From Gemmatimonadota bacterium (GTDB lineage: Bacteria > Gemmatimonadota > Gemmatimonadetes > Longimicrobiales > Longimicrobiaceae), in NCBI GenBank assembly GCA_019348475.1, contig JAHWJJ010000165.1:1-8902 (forward strand): a stretch of DNA of 8,902 bases, read 5' to 3'. The notes under the pieces are model-generated. The model was given only the letters and a program-made list of their open reading frames with translations. It was not told the origin of the DNA and did not search any database. Numbering within the stretch: position 1 is the stretch's first letter; the number at the start of each line of letters is the position of its first letter. This document shows, one piece after another, positions 1 through 6,308 of the stretch. A program made the position numbers and the translations under genes.

Positions 1-211
1 GTCGGCGCGGCGGACGGATGACCCGCCGGGCCGCATGCGCGGGCCCGCCGCGAAGCCGGCAACGGTGGAGGGACCTCGTGTGTCTCTCATCGTGCGTGTG
101 CGAGCCTGAGCGAGCGGAGAAGGCCTGCTCGGAGCGACGCCCAGGGCTGGGACGCCGCGTCGACTTGCCGGGCTGGGCGGTGACACGATCTACATCTCAC
201 GCGTAAGGCGA
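1..211. other. Leading non-coding stretch, no gene supported
   Basis: No convincing gene was found. The open frame at 18-206 is short, Arg/Cys-rich, has no ribosome binding site and resembles no family. Apart from the 22-nt repeat the stretch holds only GC-rich self-complementary sequence near 29-46, with a short CGGGCC/GGCCCG stem. The promoter of the membrane-protein gene at 212 should lie here. A TTGCCG at 165-170 followed by GATCTA at 187-192 has acceptable spacing but a poor consensus, so no promoter is called. Confidence 0.4.
98..119 (+). repeat. 22-nt dispersed repeat, copy 1
   Basis: This 22-nt stretch matches 8876-8897 at 20 of 22 positions in the same orientation. Both copies start GTGCGAGC and end AGCGAGCGGAG, and they differ only in the central trinucleotide (CTG here, ATA in the other copy). 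Within each copy the hexamer GCGAGC occurs twice, 10 nt apart. Both copies lie outside the coding regions called here. The match is far longer than expected by chance in 9 kb even at this base composition. Its function is unknown; it resembles a small dispersed intergenic repeat. Confidence 0.6.
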
Positions 212-715
212 ATGCGCGATACCGAGCTGGCGGGCGAGGAGCGGGGCGGGGGAGGGGTGCGCAGGCTGGTGGTGGCCCTGGTGCTGGTGGGGATGATGGG
301 GCTGGGCGGCGAACTGGTGCTGCTGGAGCACACGGAATCCGTGTGGCAGTGGGTGCCGCTGCCCGTGCTCGCCTTTGGCTTTGCAACGGGCGTGGCGCTG
401 CTCCTTCGCCCCGCCGTCGCCACCGTGCGCGCCTTCCAGCTGGCGATGGCGTTGTTCGTCGTCGCGGGGGTGCTGGGCGTGTACCTTCACTTCGCGGGGA
501 ACATCGAGTTCGAGCGGGAGATGGACCAGGCGCTGCGCGGTGTGGCGTTGACCTGGGCGGCGGCGCGCGGCGCCACCCCCGCGCTGGCGCCCGGCGCGCT
601 GGCCCACCTGGGGCTGCTGGGGCTGGCGTGCACCTACCGGCATCCGGCGCTGCGCCGGGAGCCGGCACCACGCGGCGCAGGGGGCGCCGCACCTATCCAT
701 ACGGAGACCAGATGA
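212..715 (+). CDS. Conserved-looking four-helix integral membrane protein
   Basis: This 167-residue protein has four predicted membrane spans at about residues 17-38, 46-65, 73-93 and 124-141, and a soluble Pro/Gly-rich tail. The loop after span 1 (LLEHTESVWQWVPL, 37-50) and the stretch after span 3 (HFAGNIEFEREM, 93-104) are polar and look conserved. The ALAPGALAHLGLLGLA segment near 124-139 matches my recollection of uncharacterised bacterial membrane proteins, but I can name no function. An AAGG sits just before the ATG, with short spacing. The gene's TGA stop overlaps the ATG of the next gene (ATGA at 712-715), so the two are almost certainly co-translated. It probably works in the inner membrane with the downstream HhH lipoprotein, but this rests on position only. 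Confidence 0.75.
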   Translation: MRDTELAGEERGGGGVRRLVVALVLVGMMGLGGELVLLEHTESVWQWVPLPVLAFGFATGVALLLRPAVATVRAFQLAMALFVVAGVLGVYLHFAGNIEFEREMDQALRGVALTWAAARGATPALAPGALAHLGLLGLACTYRHPALRREPAPRGAGGAAPIHTETR

Positions 716-1245
716 ATCGACCGATCCTTGCCCTGATCCTTTGCTCCCTCGCCGCCGCCTGCGGAGGCGACGCCGAGCCGGAGGCGGGCCAGTCCTCCGC
801 CACCACCATCGGCCCCGCGGCAGGGGATTCGCCCGCGGCCGCCGTCGCCGCGCCGGAGGCCGCGCCCGCCGCCACGGGGTTCATCGACCCTAACACCGCC
901 TCGCGCGAGGAGCTGCTGACGGTGCCGGGGATCACGCCGGAGCTGGCGGACGCGGTGATCGCCGGCCGGCCGTACCAGGACATGCGCGGCGTGAACGCCC
1001 GGCTCACGGGCCTCAGCGAGCAGCAGCGCGATTCCGTCTACACGCGCCTGTGGAAGCCGCTGGACCTGAACACCGCCACGGCCGAGGAGATCGAGCTGAT
1101 CCCCGGCGTGGGCGGCCGCATGCGGCACGAGTTCGAGGAGTACCGCCCCTACCGCGCGATCGAGCAGTTCCGCCGCGAAATCGGCAAGTACGTGGACCCC
1201 GCCGAGGTCGCGCGCCTGGAGCGCTACGTGGTGATCACTTCGTGA
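712..1245 (+). CDS. ComEA-like helix-hairpin-helix lipoprotein
   Basis: This 177-residue protein has a type II signal peptide: MNRPILALILCSLAAAC with lipobox LAAAC and a predicted lipidated Cys17. A low-complexity Ala/Pro linker (about 20-56) leads to two helix-hairpin-helix modules. The first (about 57-92) has NTASREELLTVPGIT. The second (about 117-173) has LNTATAEEIELIPGVG. The pattern N-T-A-x-x-E-E-L followed by a hairpin PG(I/V)(T/G) is typical of ComEA-type HhH domains, which bind DNA non-specifically through the backbone. ComEA proteins act in the periplasm during DNA uptake, and a lipidated form would be tethered to a membrane. The start is chosen from GGAG at 703-706 and the ATGA overlap with the preceding membrane-protein gene; an in-frame extension upstream to 343 overlaps that gene and lacks a signal peptide at its N-terminus. 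A role in DNA uptake is inferred. HhH lipoproteins can also be structural, and no comEC or pilus gene is visible here. Confidence 0.85.
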   Translation: MNRPILALILCSLAAACGGDAEPEAGQSSATTIGPAAGDSPAAAVAAPEAAPAATGFIDPNTASREELLTVPGITPELADAVIAGRPYQDMRGVNARLTGLSEQQRDSVYTRLWKPLDLNTATAEEIELIPGVGGRMRHEFEEYRPYRAIEQFRREIGKYVDPAEVARLERYVVITS

Positions 1246-1329
1246 TCCCCCACTCCCACTGCTTCAGACCGGCGGCGCCGATGAACCGATCGGAGCGATG
1301 ATCTGCGACGAGTAGATTCAGCCGTATGA

Positions 1330-1370
1330 AGAAGACCCGGCGAGGAAGCGGATTCCTCGCCGGGTCTTCT
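1330..1370. terminator. Bidirectional hairpin terminator between convergent genes
   Basis: A perfect 18-bp stem (1330-1347 with 1353-1370) closes a 5-nt loop, GCGGA. Arms begin AGAAGACCCGG and end CCGGGTCTTCT. It lies 85 nt after the stop of the HhH lipoprotein gene and 29 nt after the stop of the minus-strand L,D-transpeptidase gene, where one symmetrical element could end both transcripts. There is no long U-tract on either side, so it is a hairpin terminator of the weak-tail type common in GC-rich genomes. Confidence 0.8.
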
Positions 1371-1398
1371 GTCGTGGGTGCGATCCGCTGCGTCCGGA

Positions 1399-2250
1399 TC
1401 AGCCGTTGGAGCGGGTCGAGCGGCCCACGTCACGGCTGGCCCAGGGGTCCGAGCGCATCCACGTCCGGTCCAGCGGCGAGAACAGGAACACCAGGCCGCC
1501 GCCGCTGATCTTGGGGAGCAGCTCCCGGGCGCGTCCCTGCTCCATGGCAGGGCACCCCTCGCTGCGGCCGGCGCGGCTGGCGGTCACGTACGGCGCGCCG
1601 TGTGCCACCACGCCTCGGACGCGGGCCGCGCTGTTGTAGCTCCCCGACAGCCCCTGCAGGCGCAGTCCCACCGAGGTGTATCGCTTGCCGCCCGCCTTGC
1701 CGCTGAAGCCGTACGTCTCCTGCGCCAGGTAGAGGCCCAGCGAGGTGGCGTTGCTCCCCTGGCGGTTGCTGAAGCGGGTGGGCTTGCTCTCGCTGGGCGA
1801 GGCGGAGCCGCGGCCGTGCGCCACGGTAAAGGGCCCGTCCACCACCGTCAGCTTTTCCATGTCGAACACGTAGCCGCGCGGAGTGGTGTTCCCCAGGCCG
1901 TAGTCCACGTAGTACAGGTACGGCTTCTTCACCTTGTGCGGGTTGGCCGCCTTGTAGTTGTAGTACGCCTGGAACGCCATCCGCAGGGCGTTGGGATCGC
2001 TCTGGCGGTGAACGCTCTTGCCCAGCGTCTCCAGCGCCGTCTGCACCCGGGCCTTCTCCACCGCGCTCTCCACGCCCACACCGTCCAGCACGGCGCGCGC
2101 GGTCCGCAGCACCGGGCGCCCCGGGGCAGGGGCCGCGGCCGCATGCGCGGCGGGGTTGCTCTCGGCCCGGTAGGTTCCGTTCGCCAGCGCGCCGCTGGCG
2201 CCCACGAACGCGGCGGCGGCGGCGAGCATCAGCAGGTTGTCGTTACGCAT
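1399..2250 (-). CDS. Periplasmic murein L,D-transpeptidase (YkuD_2 family)
   Basis: This 283-residue protein begins with a signal peptide (MRNDNLLMLAAAAAFVGASGALA, cleavage near residue 23) and an Ala/Pro-rich linker. The catalytic domain covers about residues 85-265. Key stretches are HGRGS (145-149), the FSNRQGS region (160-166), HGA (217-219) and the active-site motif SEGCPA (230-235) with nucleophile Cys233. The late HGA and S-x-G-C-P-A arrangement is characteristic of the murein L,D-transpeptidase catalytic family (PF13645), which is expected to make or edit peptidoglycan peptide cross-links or attachments through a Cys acyl-enzyme. The start at 2250 is supported by GAGG (complement of 2256-2259) and the signal peptide; the longer frame to 2373 would place basic sequence before the signal peptide and run over the promoter. 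Its exact substrate cannot be read from sequence. It is a single-gene unit, convergent with the HhH lipoprotein gene. Confidence 0.92.
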   Translation of the reverse strand: MRNDNLLMLAAAAAFVGASGALANGTYRAESNPAAHAAAAPAPGRPVLRTARAVLDGVGVESAVEKARVQTALETLGKSVHRQSDPNALRMAFQAYYNYKAANPHKVKKPYLYYVDYGLGNTTPRGYVFDMEKLTVVDGPFTVAHGRGSASPSESKPTRFSNRQGSNATSLGLYLAQETYGFSGKAGGKRYTSVGLRLQGLSGSYNSAARVRGVVAHGAPYVTASRAGRSEGCPAMEQGRARELLPKISGGGLVFLFSPLDRTWMRSDPWASRDVGRSTRSNG

Positions 2251-2327
2251 CGCTGACCTCGTTGTCGTCGTCGAGCGCCACCGAAGCGGCCGGCGCACAA
2301 ACGTATGTTTTATCTGGTGGAAACGAA

Positions 2328-2359
2328 CGCTCCCGCAGCGATTGAACGGTACGGGAGCG
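2328..2359. promoter_or_regulatory. Inverted repeat flanking the -10 box (operator candidate)
   Basis: A perfect 8-bp inverted repeat, CGCTCCCG (2328-2335) and CGGGAGCG (2352-2359), has arms separated by 16 nt. The right arm lies in the predicted promoter spacer and the left arm just after the predicted start site, so the arms bracket the -10 box of the L,D-transpeptidase promoter. Because the start site would fall between the arms, it is better explained as a protein-binding site than as an RNA hairpin. Operator function is inferred. Confidence 0.35.
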
Positions 2360-2373
2360 CGCTTTTCTGTCAA
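2346..2373 (-). promoter_or_regulatory. Predicted sigma70-type promoter for the L,D-transpeptidase gene
   Basis: On the minus strand a perfect -35 box TTGACA (2373-2368) is followed after 16 nt by TACCGT (2351-2346), which matches the -10 consensus at its first, second and last positions. Transcription would start near 2339, giving a leader of about 90 nt before the ATG at 2250. The -10 is weak, but the consensus -35 is conspicuous in such GC-rich sequence. Confidence 0.5.
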
Positions 2374-2410
2374 GGTATTCGGGTGACACGGCCGGGGCCG
2401 GTTTGAAGCA

Positions 2411-2427
2411 CGATACCGGGTGTATCG
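2411..2427. promoter_or_regulatory. 17-bp hyphenated palindrome
   Basis: CGATAC (2411-2416) and GTATCG (2422-2427) form a perfect inverted repeat around CGGGT. It lies upstream of the L,D-transpeptidase promoter and far upstream of the SIMPL gene. It could be a regulator site or a chance palindrome; nothing else supports it. Confidence 0.25.
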
Positions 2428-2565
2428 GTGGGTGGCATCCCCGCGGGTTCAGCGATGTTCGCTTTCACGAGCTTCGCATCGGCCGCGGGATCAGTCCCCT
2501 GCTTCAATGGAGTCGGCTCAAACGTAAGCCCCCGCCGTGTCGATCAAGTGCTACCAATCTAACCG

Positions 2566-2577
2566 ACAGTTAACTGT
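2566..2577. promoter_or_regulatory. 12-bp perfect palindrome in an AT-rich patch
   Basis: ACAGTTAACTGT is a perfect 12-bp palindrome in the most AT-rich part of the window, about 180 nt upstream of the SIMPL gene start. The symmetry and local composition suit a dimeric regulator site. No cognate regulator can be named. Confidence 0.35.
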
Positions 2578-2617
2578 ATGTCAAGTGGCAGGTTACGAGG
2601 ACTCGAGGCATGTGAAA

Positions 2618-2664
2618 GGGGGACAAGGGGACAGGGGGACAGGGGACAGGGGGACAAGCGGACA
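2618..2664 (+). repeat. G-rich tandem repeat, unit (A/G)GGGGACA
   Basis: Six consecutive units of 7-8 nt: GGGGGACA, AGGGGACA, GGGGGACA, GGGGACA, GGGGGACA and a diverged AGCGGACA. Each intact unit contributes a run of four or five G, so the plus strand (and any RNA from it) has five closely spaced G-tracts that could form a G-quadruplex. It lies about 90 nt upstream of the SIMPL gene start, in what may be its 5' leader. Such arrays are prone to slippage. Confidence 0.85.
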
Positions 2665-2755
2665 CGGCGGTCATGCGAGGGGTGCGCCGGGCGTTGTAGT
2701 GATTATGTTGCGCTCTCCGCCCCGCCGGTCGCCCGACCCGCTCCCTGGAGCTCCA

Positions 2756-3559
2756 ATGATCCGTTCCGTCGTGATCGCGTTCGTTTTCGTTCCGCTGTGC
2801 GCCGCGTCCGCCGGCGCGCAGGCGGTGGAGGCTGGGGCGGCGTCGGAGGTGGTCAGCTCGGCGTCGGCGGAACGCGCCGTATCCGCCGACCTGGCGACCG
2901 TCACGCTCCGCTTCTCCCGCACGGGCCTTACGCCGTCCGCGGCGGGACGCGCGCTGGCGCTCAAGGCGGACAGCATCCGCGCGGCGCTGGCCGTGCTCGG
3001 CATTCCGCGCGACTCGGTGGTGAACGGCAGCCGCTGGTACTGGTGGCGCGGCCGGGTGGAGCTGGTGGAGACGGAGGGCCGCCGCGAGGACGTCTACCAG
3101 ACGGACGCGAACGGCAACCGCCATCTGGTGCGCCAGATCGTGCACCGCGACACGTCATACCGCATGCACGAGCAGCTGGAGGTGCGCATCCGCGACGTGT
3201 CGCGCGTGGGCCGGGTGATCGATGCGGCGCTGGCGGTGGGGATCACCGACATCGGCGAGGTGGCGTTCTCCGCGACCAACACCGAGGCCGCGCAGCGCGA
3301 GGCCATTCGCATGGCCACGGAGCGCGCCCGCGCCCGCGCGGAGGTGATCGCGGCGGCGGGCGGTGGCCGGCTGGGGCGAACGCTGCGCCTGAGCACCGAG
3401 GGCGGCGGGGAGGCGGTGCGGCACGTGCCGTATTTGGGCCTCACCACGCTGAGTGCCCAGGAGGCGGGGCCCGGCACGGGCGCAACCGTCGTCGTCGCGC
3501 CCGTGCTCAAGGTGACCGCCACCGTCCACGGGCGCTGGGTATTCGTCCAGACGCCGTGA
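2756..3559 (+). CDS. Secreted SIMPL (DUF541) domain protein
   Basis: This 267-residue protein has a signal peptide (MIRSVVIAFVFVPLCAASAGA, cleavage near residue 22). The SIMPL/DUF541 fold follows: a first strand pair near 31-55 (SAERAVSADLATVTLRFS), a helix around 60-82 ending LAVLGIP, a central segment with YRMHEQLEVRIRDVSRVGRVIDAAL (135-159), then GITDIGEVAFSATNTEAAQREA (162-183), a long helix of ARARAEVIAAAGG type (191-203), and a final strand near 246-265. Family members are periplasmic or exported proteins of poorly defined role; the BP26 porin-like and RcnB-linked examples show no single function. The start is fixed by GGAG at 2747-2750, five nt before ATG, and by the signal peptide; the longer frame to 2537 would translate the G-rich tandem repeat. 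A Trp-rich insert (RWYWWRGR, 93-100) and an acidic/polar loop after it appear lineage-specific. Confidence 0.85.
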   Translation: MIRSVVIAFVFVPLCAASAGAQAVEAGAASEVVSSASAERAVSADLATVTLRFSRTGLTPSAAGRALALKADSIRAALAVLGIPRDSVVNGSRWYWWRGRVELVETEGRREDVYQTDANGNRHLVRQIVHRDTSYRMHEQLEVRIRDVSRVGRVIDAALAVGITDIGEVAFSATNTEAAQREAIRMATERARARAEVIAAAGGGRLGRTLRLSTEGGGEAVRHVPYLGLTTLSAQEAGPGTGATVVVAPVLKVTATVHGRWVFVQTP

Positions 3560-3665
3560 AGGTGCCGGCGCCACGGCCGCGGGGATCGGTCCATCCATCG
3601 GCGGGCACAGCCTGGCCGAAATCCGCCTTCCAGCGCGGCTTCTTGCGGCGAACGGACGACCTGGG

Positions 3666-5138
3666 ATGACGTCCATCAACCTGCACGAGCTCGTCGGCGA
3701 GCCGCAGGCCATCGAGCTGGCGCTCGCGGCGGGGGCGGACCCCAACCAGACGGACGCGGCGGGCAACACGCCCCTGCACGCCTGCGCCTGGCCGGGAAAC
3801 CTGGCGGCCGCGCGCCTGCTGCTGGCGTACGGGGCGGATGCCGGCGCGCGCAATCGCCGCGGCGTTCCCGTTCTGCACGAGGCGGTGCGGCGCGGGCGGC
3901 CGGAGATGGCGATGCTCCTGGCCCGCGCCGGCGCCGCGACCGGGGACCACGCCGACGACGACGGCTCCACGCCCCTGCACTGGGCCGCGAAGGCGGGATG
4001 GACGGACTTCGCGCGCTTTCTCCTGGCCCGGGGCGCCGCCATCGATGCGCCTGACAGGTCCGGGCGCACGCCGCTGCAATGGGTGCTGCTGCGGGACGAC
4101 GGCCGGTCGGAGGCCCACCGCGACACGATTCGCCTGCTGCTCTCCAGCGGGGCCTCGCACCCCGTGGAGACGGCGGTCACGCGCGGCGGCGCGGAGCACG
4201 TGCGCGCCTGGCTTTCGCGCGGAACGCCGCCGGACGCGCGCGCGGCCGACGGGGGCAGCCTGCTGGCCCTGGCGGCGGAGAAGGGCGATACGGAGGTGCT
4301 CGGGGCGCTGCTGCAGGCCGGGGCCCGCCCGGACGGGGCCCCGTTCGACGCGCGGTCGCCGCTGCTGCGGGCGGTCCGCGCCGGGCGCGTGGACAGCGCG
4401 CGGCTGCTGCTGGCCGCCGGCGCCGACCCGGAGCGCGGCGAGGGGCCGGTGCTCCCCCTGGACGCGCTGGTGGACCGGCTGTACCCCGCGTGGAAGCCGG
4501 ACGAATCCGGTGCCCTGCTGCTCGCGCACGGCGCGCGGCCCACGCCGCAGTGGGCCGTGATCCAGGACGATCCGGCCGTGCTCCGGGCGGCGCTGGCGGC
4601 CGGATGGGACGTGAACCGGGCGGGATCCGGCGGGGTGACGGCGCTGCTGCTCGCCACCCGCGCCAACCGCCCGGCGATCGCGCAGGCGCTGCTGCAGGCC
4701 GGCGCGGACCCGGCAATCGCCGATGTCCACGGCCAGACGCCCCTGCACGCGGCGGCCGAGGCGTGCGAGGGGCGCCCGCGGATCGCGGAGCTGCTGCTCG
4801 CCGCAGGGGCGGACCCCAACGCGGTGGACGGCGAGGGTTGCACCCCGCTGCACGTGGCGCTGGAGCTGCTCTGGTCGTTCTGCGTGAACCAGGAGATCGT
4901 GCGCATCCTGCTCGCGGGGGGTGCGGACCCCGGCGTGCGCGACCACCGCGGCCGCACGCCGCTGGAGGTGAACGCGGGCGCGGACCTGCACCACGACGTC
5001 AACGGCGACCCCGAAGAGACGTATGGGCGCATGCGCGCCGCGGTCGCGGCCGTGTCGCGGATGCTGGAGGAGGCCGCCGCCGCGCCGCGGGCGGGCCGCC
5101 CGTTCGGAGCGCCGCCTCCGCCGGGGGGTCCCGAGTAA
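3666..5138 (+). CDS. Large ankyrin-repeat protein
   Basis: This 490-residue protein is built almost entirely of ankyrin repeats, with no signal peptide or membrane span, so it is probably cytoplasmic. Canonical G-x-TPLH cores occur at about 33-38 (GNTPLH), 100-105 (GSTPLH), 133-137 (GRTPLQ), 356-361 (GQTPLH), 391-396 (GCTPLH) and 429-433 (GRTPLE). Between them are many LLLAAGADP-type helix/loop ends, for example near 19-26, 51-58, 247-255, 341-349, 376-384 and 414-422. The stretch around 160-320 is diverged: repeats keep the L-L-x-x-G-A-x-P ends but lose the TPLH core. In all I estimate 11-13 repeats. A Pro/Gly-rich tail (about 470-490) ends the protein. Ankyrin arrays bind other proteins; the partner is unknown. 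The ribosome binding site before the ATG is poor (GGG only). The start was chosen because the first repeat begins within 15 residues of it. Confidence 0.88.
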   Translation: MTSINLHELVGEPQAIELALAAGADPNQTDAAGNTPLHACAWPGNLAAARLLLAYGADAGARNRRGVPVLHEAVRRGRPEMAMLLARAGAATGDHADDDGSTPLHWAAKAGWTDFARFLLARGAAIDAPDRSGRTPLQWVLLRDDGRSEAHRDTIRLLLSSGASHPVETAVTRGGAEHVRAWLSRGTPPDARAADGGSLLALAAEKGDTEVLGALLQAGARPDGAPFDARSPLLRAVRAGRVDSARLLLAAGADPERGEGPVLPLDALVDRLYPAWKPDESGALLLAHGARPTPQWAVIQDDPAVLRAALAAGWDVNRAGSGGVTALLLATRANRPAIAQALLQAGADPAIADVHGQTPLHAAAEACEGRPRIAELLLAAGADPNAVDGEGCTPLHVALELLWSFCVNQEIVRILLAGGADPGVRDHRGRTPLEVNAGADLHHDVNGDPEETYGRMRAAVAAVSRMLEEAAAAPRAGRPFGAPPPPGGPE

Positions 5139-5274
5139 CCGCAAGGCGGCGGCAATCCGTCAGCAGGCGACCGACGGCTTCGACCTCGAATCCCCCCCGT
5201 CGCAGCTTTGCGCCCGGTCCTTGCAACTGCGCCGGCCAGCCGCTTCCCCCCTGACCGCGAACGCTGGAGGCCCG

Positions 5275-6132
5275 ATGGCACTGTTCGACGCACCTGCCCA
5301 GGAAGTGCAGTTCCAGGCCCGCCGCGCCGAGCGGGAGGCGGGGCCCTGGGTGCAGCGGCTGGCCCGGCTGGGGTACGCGGCCAAGGGCGTGGTCTACATC
5401 ATCATCGGCGGCCTGGCGGCGCAAGCGGCGTTCAGCCCGGCAGAGGACATCGAGGGCTCGCAGGGGGCGATGGCGTCCATCCTTCGCCAGCCGCACGGCA
5501 AGGTGCTGCTGGGGATCGTCGCCCTGGGGCTGGCGGGGTACGTCCTGTGGCGCGCGGTGCAGGCGATTCGCGACCCGGAGCACAAGGGGGGCGGCCTCAA
5601 GGGCACCGCGACGCGCATCGGCTACGCGATCAGCGCGGTGCTGCACGCGGGGCTCACGCTGGAGGCCGTGCGGCTGCTGCGCGGCGGCGCCGGCGGCGGC
5701 GGGGGGAACGGCGCCCAGCACTGGACGGCGATGGTGATGGAGAAGCCGTTCGGGCGCATTGCAGTGGGGGTGGCGGGGGCGGGGATCCTGGCGTTCGGCA
5801 TCTATGAGCTGGTGAAGGCGTACAGGGGGGCTGACCTGGACAAGCGGCTCGCCCTGCAGGGCTCCGGCGTGGCCACCCGCCGGCGCGTGGTGGCGCTGGC
5901 GCGCGCGGGGATGGCGGCGCGCGGCGTGGTGTTCGGGATCATCGGCTGGCTGGTGATCCAGGCGGCGCGCCAGTTCGAGGCGGCCCAGGCGCAGGGGCTG
6001 CAGGGCGCGCTCGTCACCCTGCGGCAGCAGTCGTACGGCGCCTATCTGCTCGGCGCGGTGGCGCTGGGGCTGATCGCGTACGGCCTGTTCCAGCTGGTGA
6101 AGGCCCGCTTCCGCGTCATCCGCGCGACGTAA
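5275..6132 (+). CDS. DUF1206 six-helix membrane protein
   Basis: This 285-residue protein has three internal copies of the DUF1206 (PF06724) module at about residues 26-98, 113-182 and 205-277. Each has two membrane helices: 32-52/76-97, 116-135/161-181 and 209-229/256-276. Each starts with an (A/G)R-x-G-Y/M-A-A-(K/R)-G-V-V-type sequence, and the second helix is preceded by a GxxLLG or FGRIAVG motif. Copies 1 and 3 (LARLGYAAKGVVYIIIGG and LARAGMAARGVVFGIIGW) are closest. A Gly-rich loop (137-146) lies between the helices of copy 2. The start is supported by GGAGG at 5266-5270, four nt before ATG; the frame is open further upstream but overlaps the ankyrin gene. The family is widespread in bacteria and lacks a known function. 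The protein probably sits in the inner membrane. Confidence 0.9.
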   Translation: MALFDAPAQEVQFQARRAEREAGPWVQRLARLGYAAKGVVYIIIGGLAAQAAFSPAEDIEGSQGAMASILRQPHGKVLLGIVALGLAGYVLWRAVQAIRDPEHKGGGLKGTATRIGYAISAVLHAGLTLEAVRLLRGGAGGGGGNGAQHWTAMVMEKPFGRIAVGVAGAGILAFGIYELVKAYRGADLDKRLALQGSGVATRRRVVALARAGMAARGVVFGIIGWLVIQAARQFEAAQAQGLQGALVTLRQQSYGAYLLGAVALGLIAYGLFQLVKARFRVIRAT

Positions 6133-6146
6133 GTGCGCGCGGATGA

Positions 6147-6174
6147 GGCCGCTCCCGCGCGCGCGGGAGCGGCC
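6147..6174. terminator. 28-bp perfect palindrome, probable terminator hairpin
   Basis: GGCCGCTCCCGCGC is followed directly by its reverse complement, giving a perfect 28-bp palindrome 14 nt after the DUF1206 stop codon. As RNA it would fold to a stem of about 12 bp with a 4-nt loop. There is no U-tract, so termination is likely but not certain. Its core arms also match the CGCTCCCG/CGGGAGCG arms at 2328-2359. Confidence 0.65.
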
Positions 6175-6221
6175 GTCCATCCCTCCGCGCGGCATCCCCA
6201 AAACGACGACATTTCAGGCCG

Positions 6222-6251
6222 TAGACGCGCACCGGGCGCCGCTCGTACAAT
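6222..6251 (+). promoter_or_regulatory. Predicted promoter for the TPR-protein gene
   Basis: TACAAT at 6246-6251 matches five of six -10 consensus bases. TAGACG at 6222-6227 matches four of six -35 bases, with an 18-nt spacer. Transcription would start near 6258, which places the TTG at 6261 almost at the RNA 5' end and favours the ATG at 6309. Confidence 0.4.
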
Positions 6252-6308
6252 AGGCGACGATTGTCGCGCCCGTGTTGGGCCGCCCCGTGCACCCCCTCCG
6301 CGTCTGCC

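Larger units (their letters stand above)
2251..2755. other. 505-nt divergent intergenic region
   Basis: This region separates the minus-strand L,D-transpeptidase gene from the plus-strand SIMPL gene. It holds the promoter and inverted repeat at 2328-2373, a small palindrome at 2411-2427, an AT-rich patch near 2551-2590 (about 42% G+C) with a 12-bp palindrome, and a G-rich tandem repeat at 2618-2664. Open frames crossing the tandem repeat translate it into Gly/Asp/Arg-rich low-complexity sequence and are not credible genes. No RNA gene was recognised. The promoter for the SIMPL gene is presumably here, but no clear -35/-10 pair was found on the plus strand. Confidence 0.6.

Noticed and set aside
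18..206. Short plus-strand frame at the left edge
   Set aside because: It is Arg/Cys-rich, covers the 22-nt repeat, has no ribosome binding site and no recognisable domain.
2618..2664. CRISPR-like array
   Set aside because: Units are only 7-8 nt and contiguous without spacers, so it is a simple tandem repeat.
2537..2755. N-terminal extension of the SIMPL gene
   Set aside because: It would translate the G-rich tandem repeat and bury the signal peptide. The ATG at 2756 has a proper ribosome binding site.
3507..5144. A 545-residue minus-strand open frame opposite the ankyrin gene
   Set aside because: It is Arg/Gly/Gln-rich, reflects the reverse complement of ankyrin codons, has no ribosome binding site and no family match.
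3155..5293. A 712-residue minus-strand open frame antisense to the ankyrin and SIMPL genes
   Set aside because: It is Ser/Arg/Ala/Pro-rich without domains, and lies opposite two well-supported genes. Long antisense frames are expected where third positions are nearly all G or C.
4999..6201. Long minus-strand frame opposite the DUF1206 gene, and another at 6042-7139 opposite the TPR gene
   Set aside because: Both are His/Arg/Gln-rich shadow frames of clear plus-strand genes.
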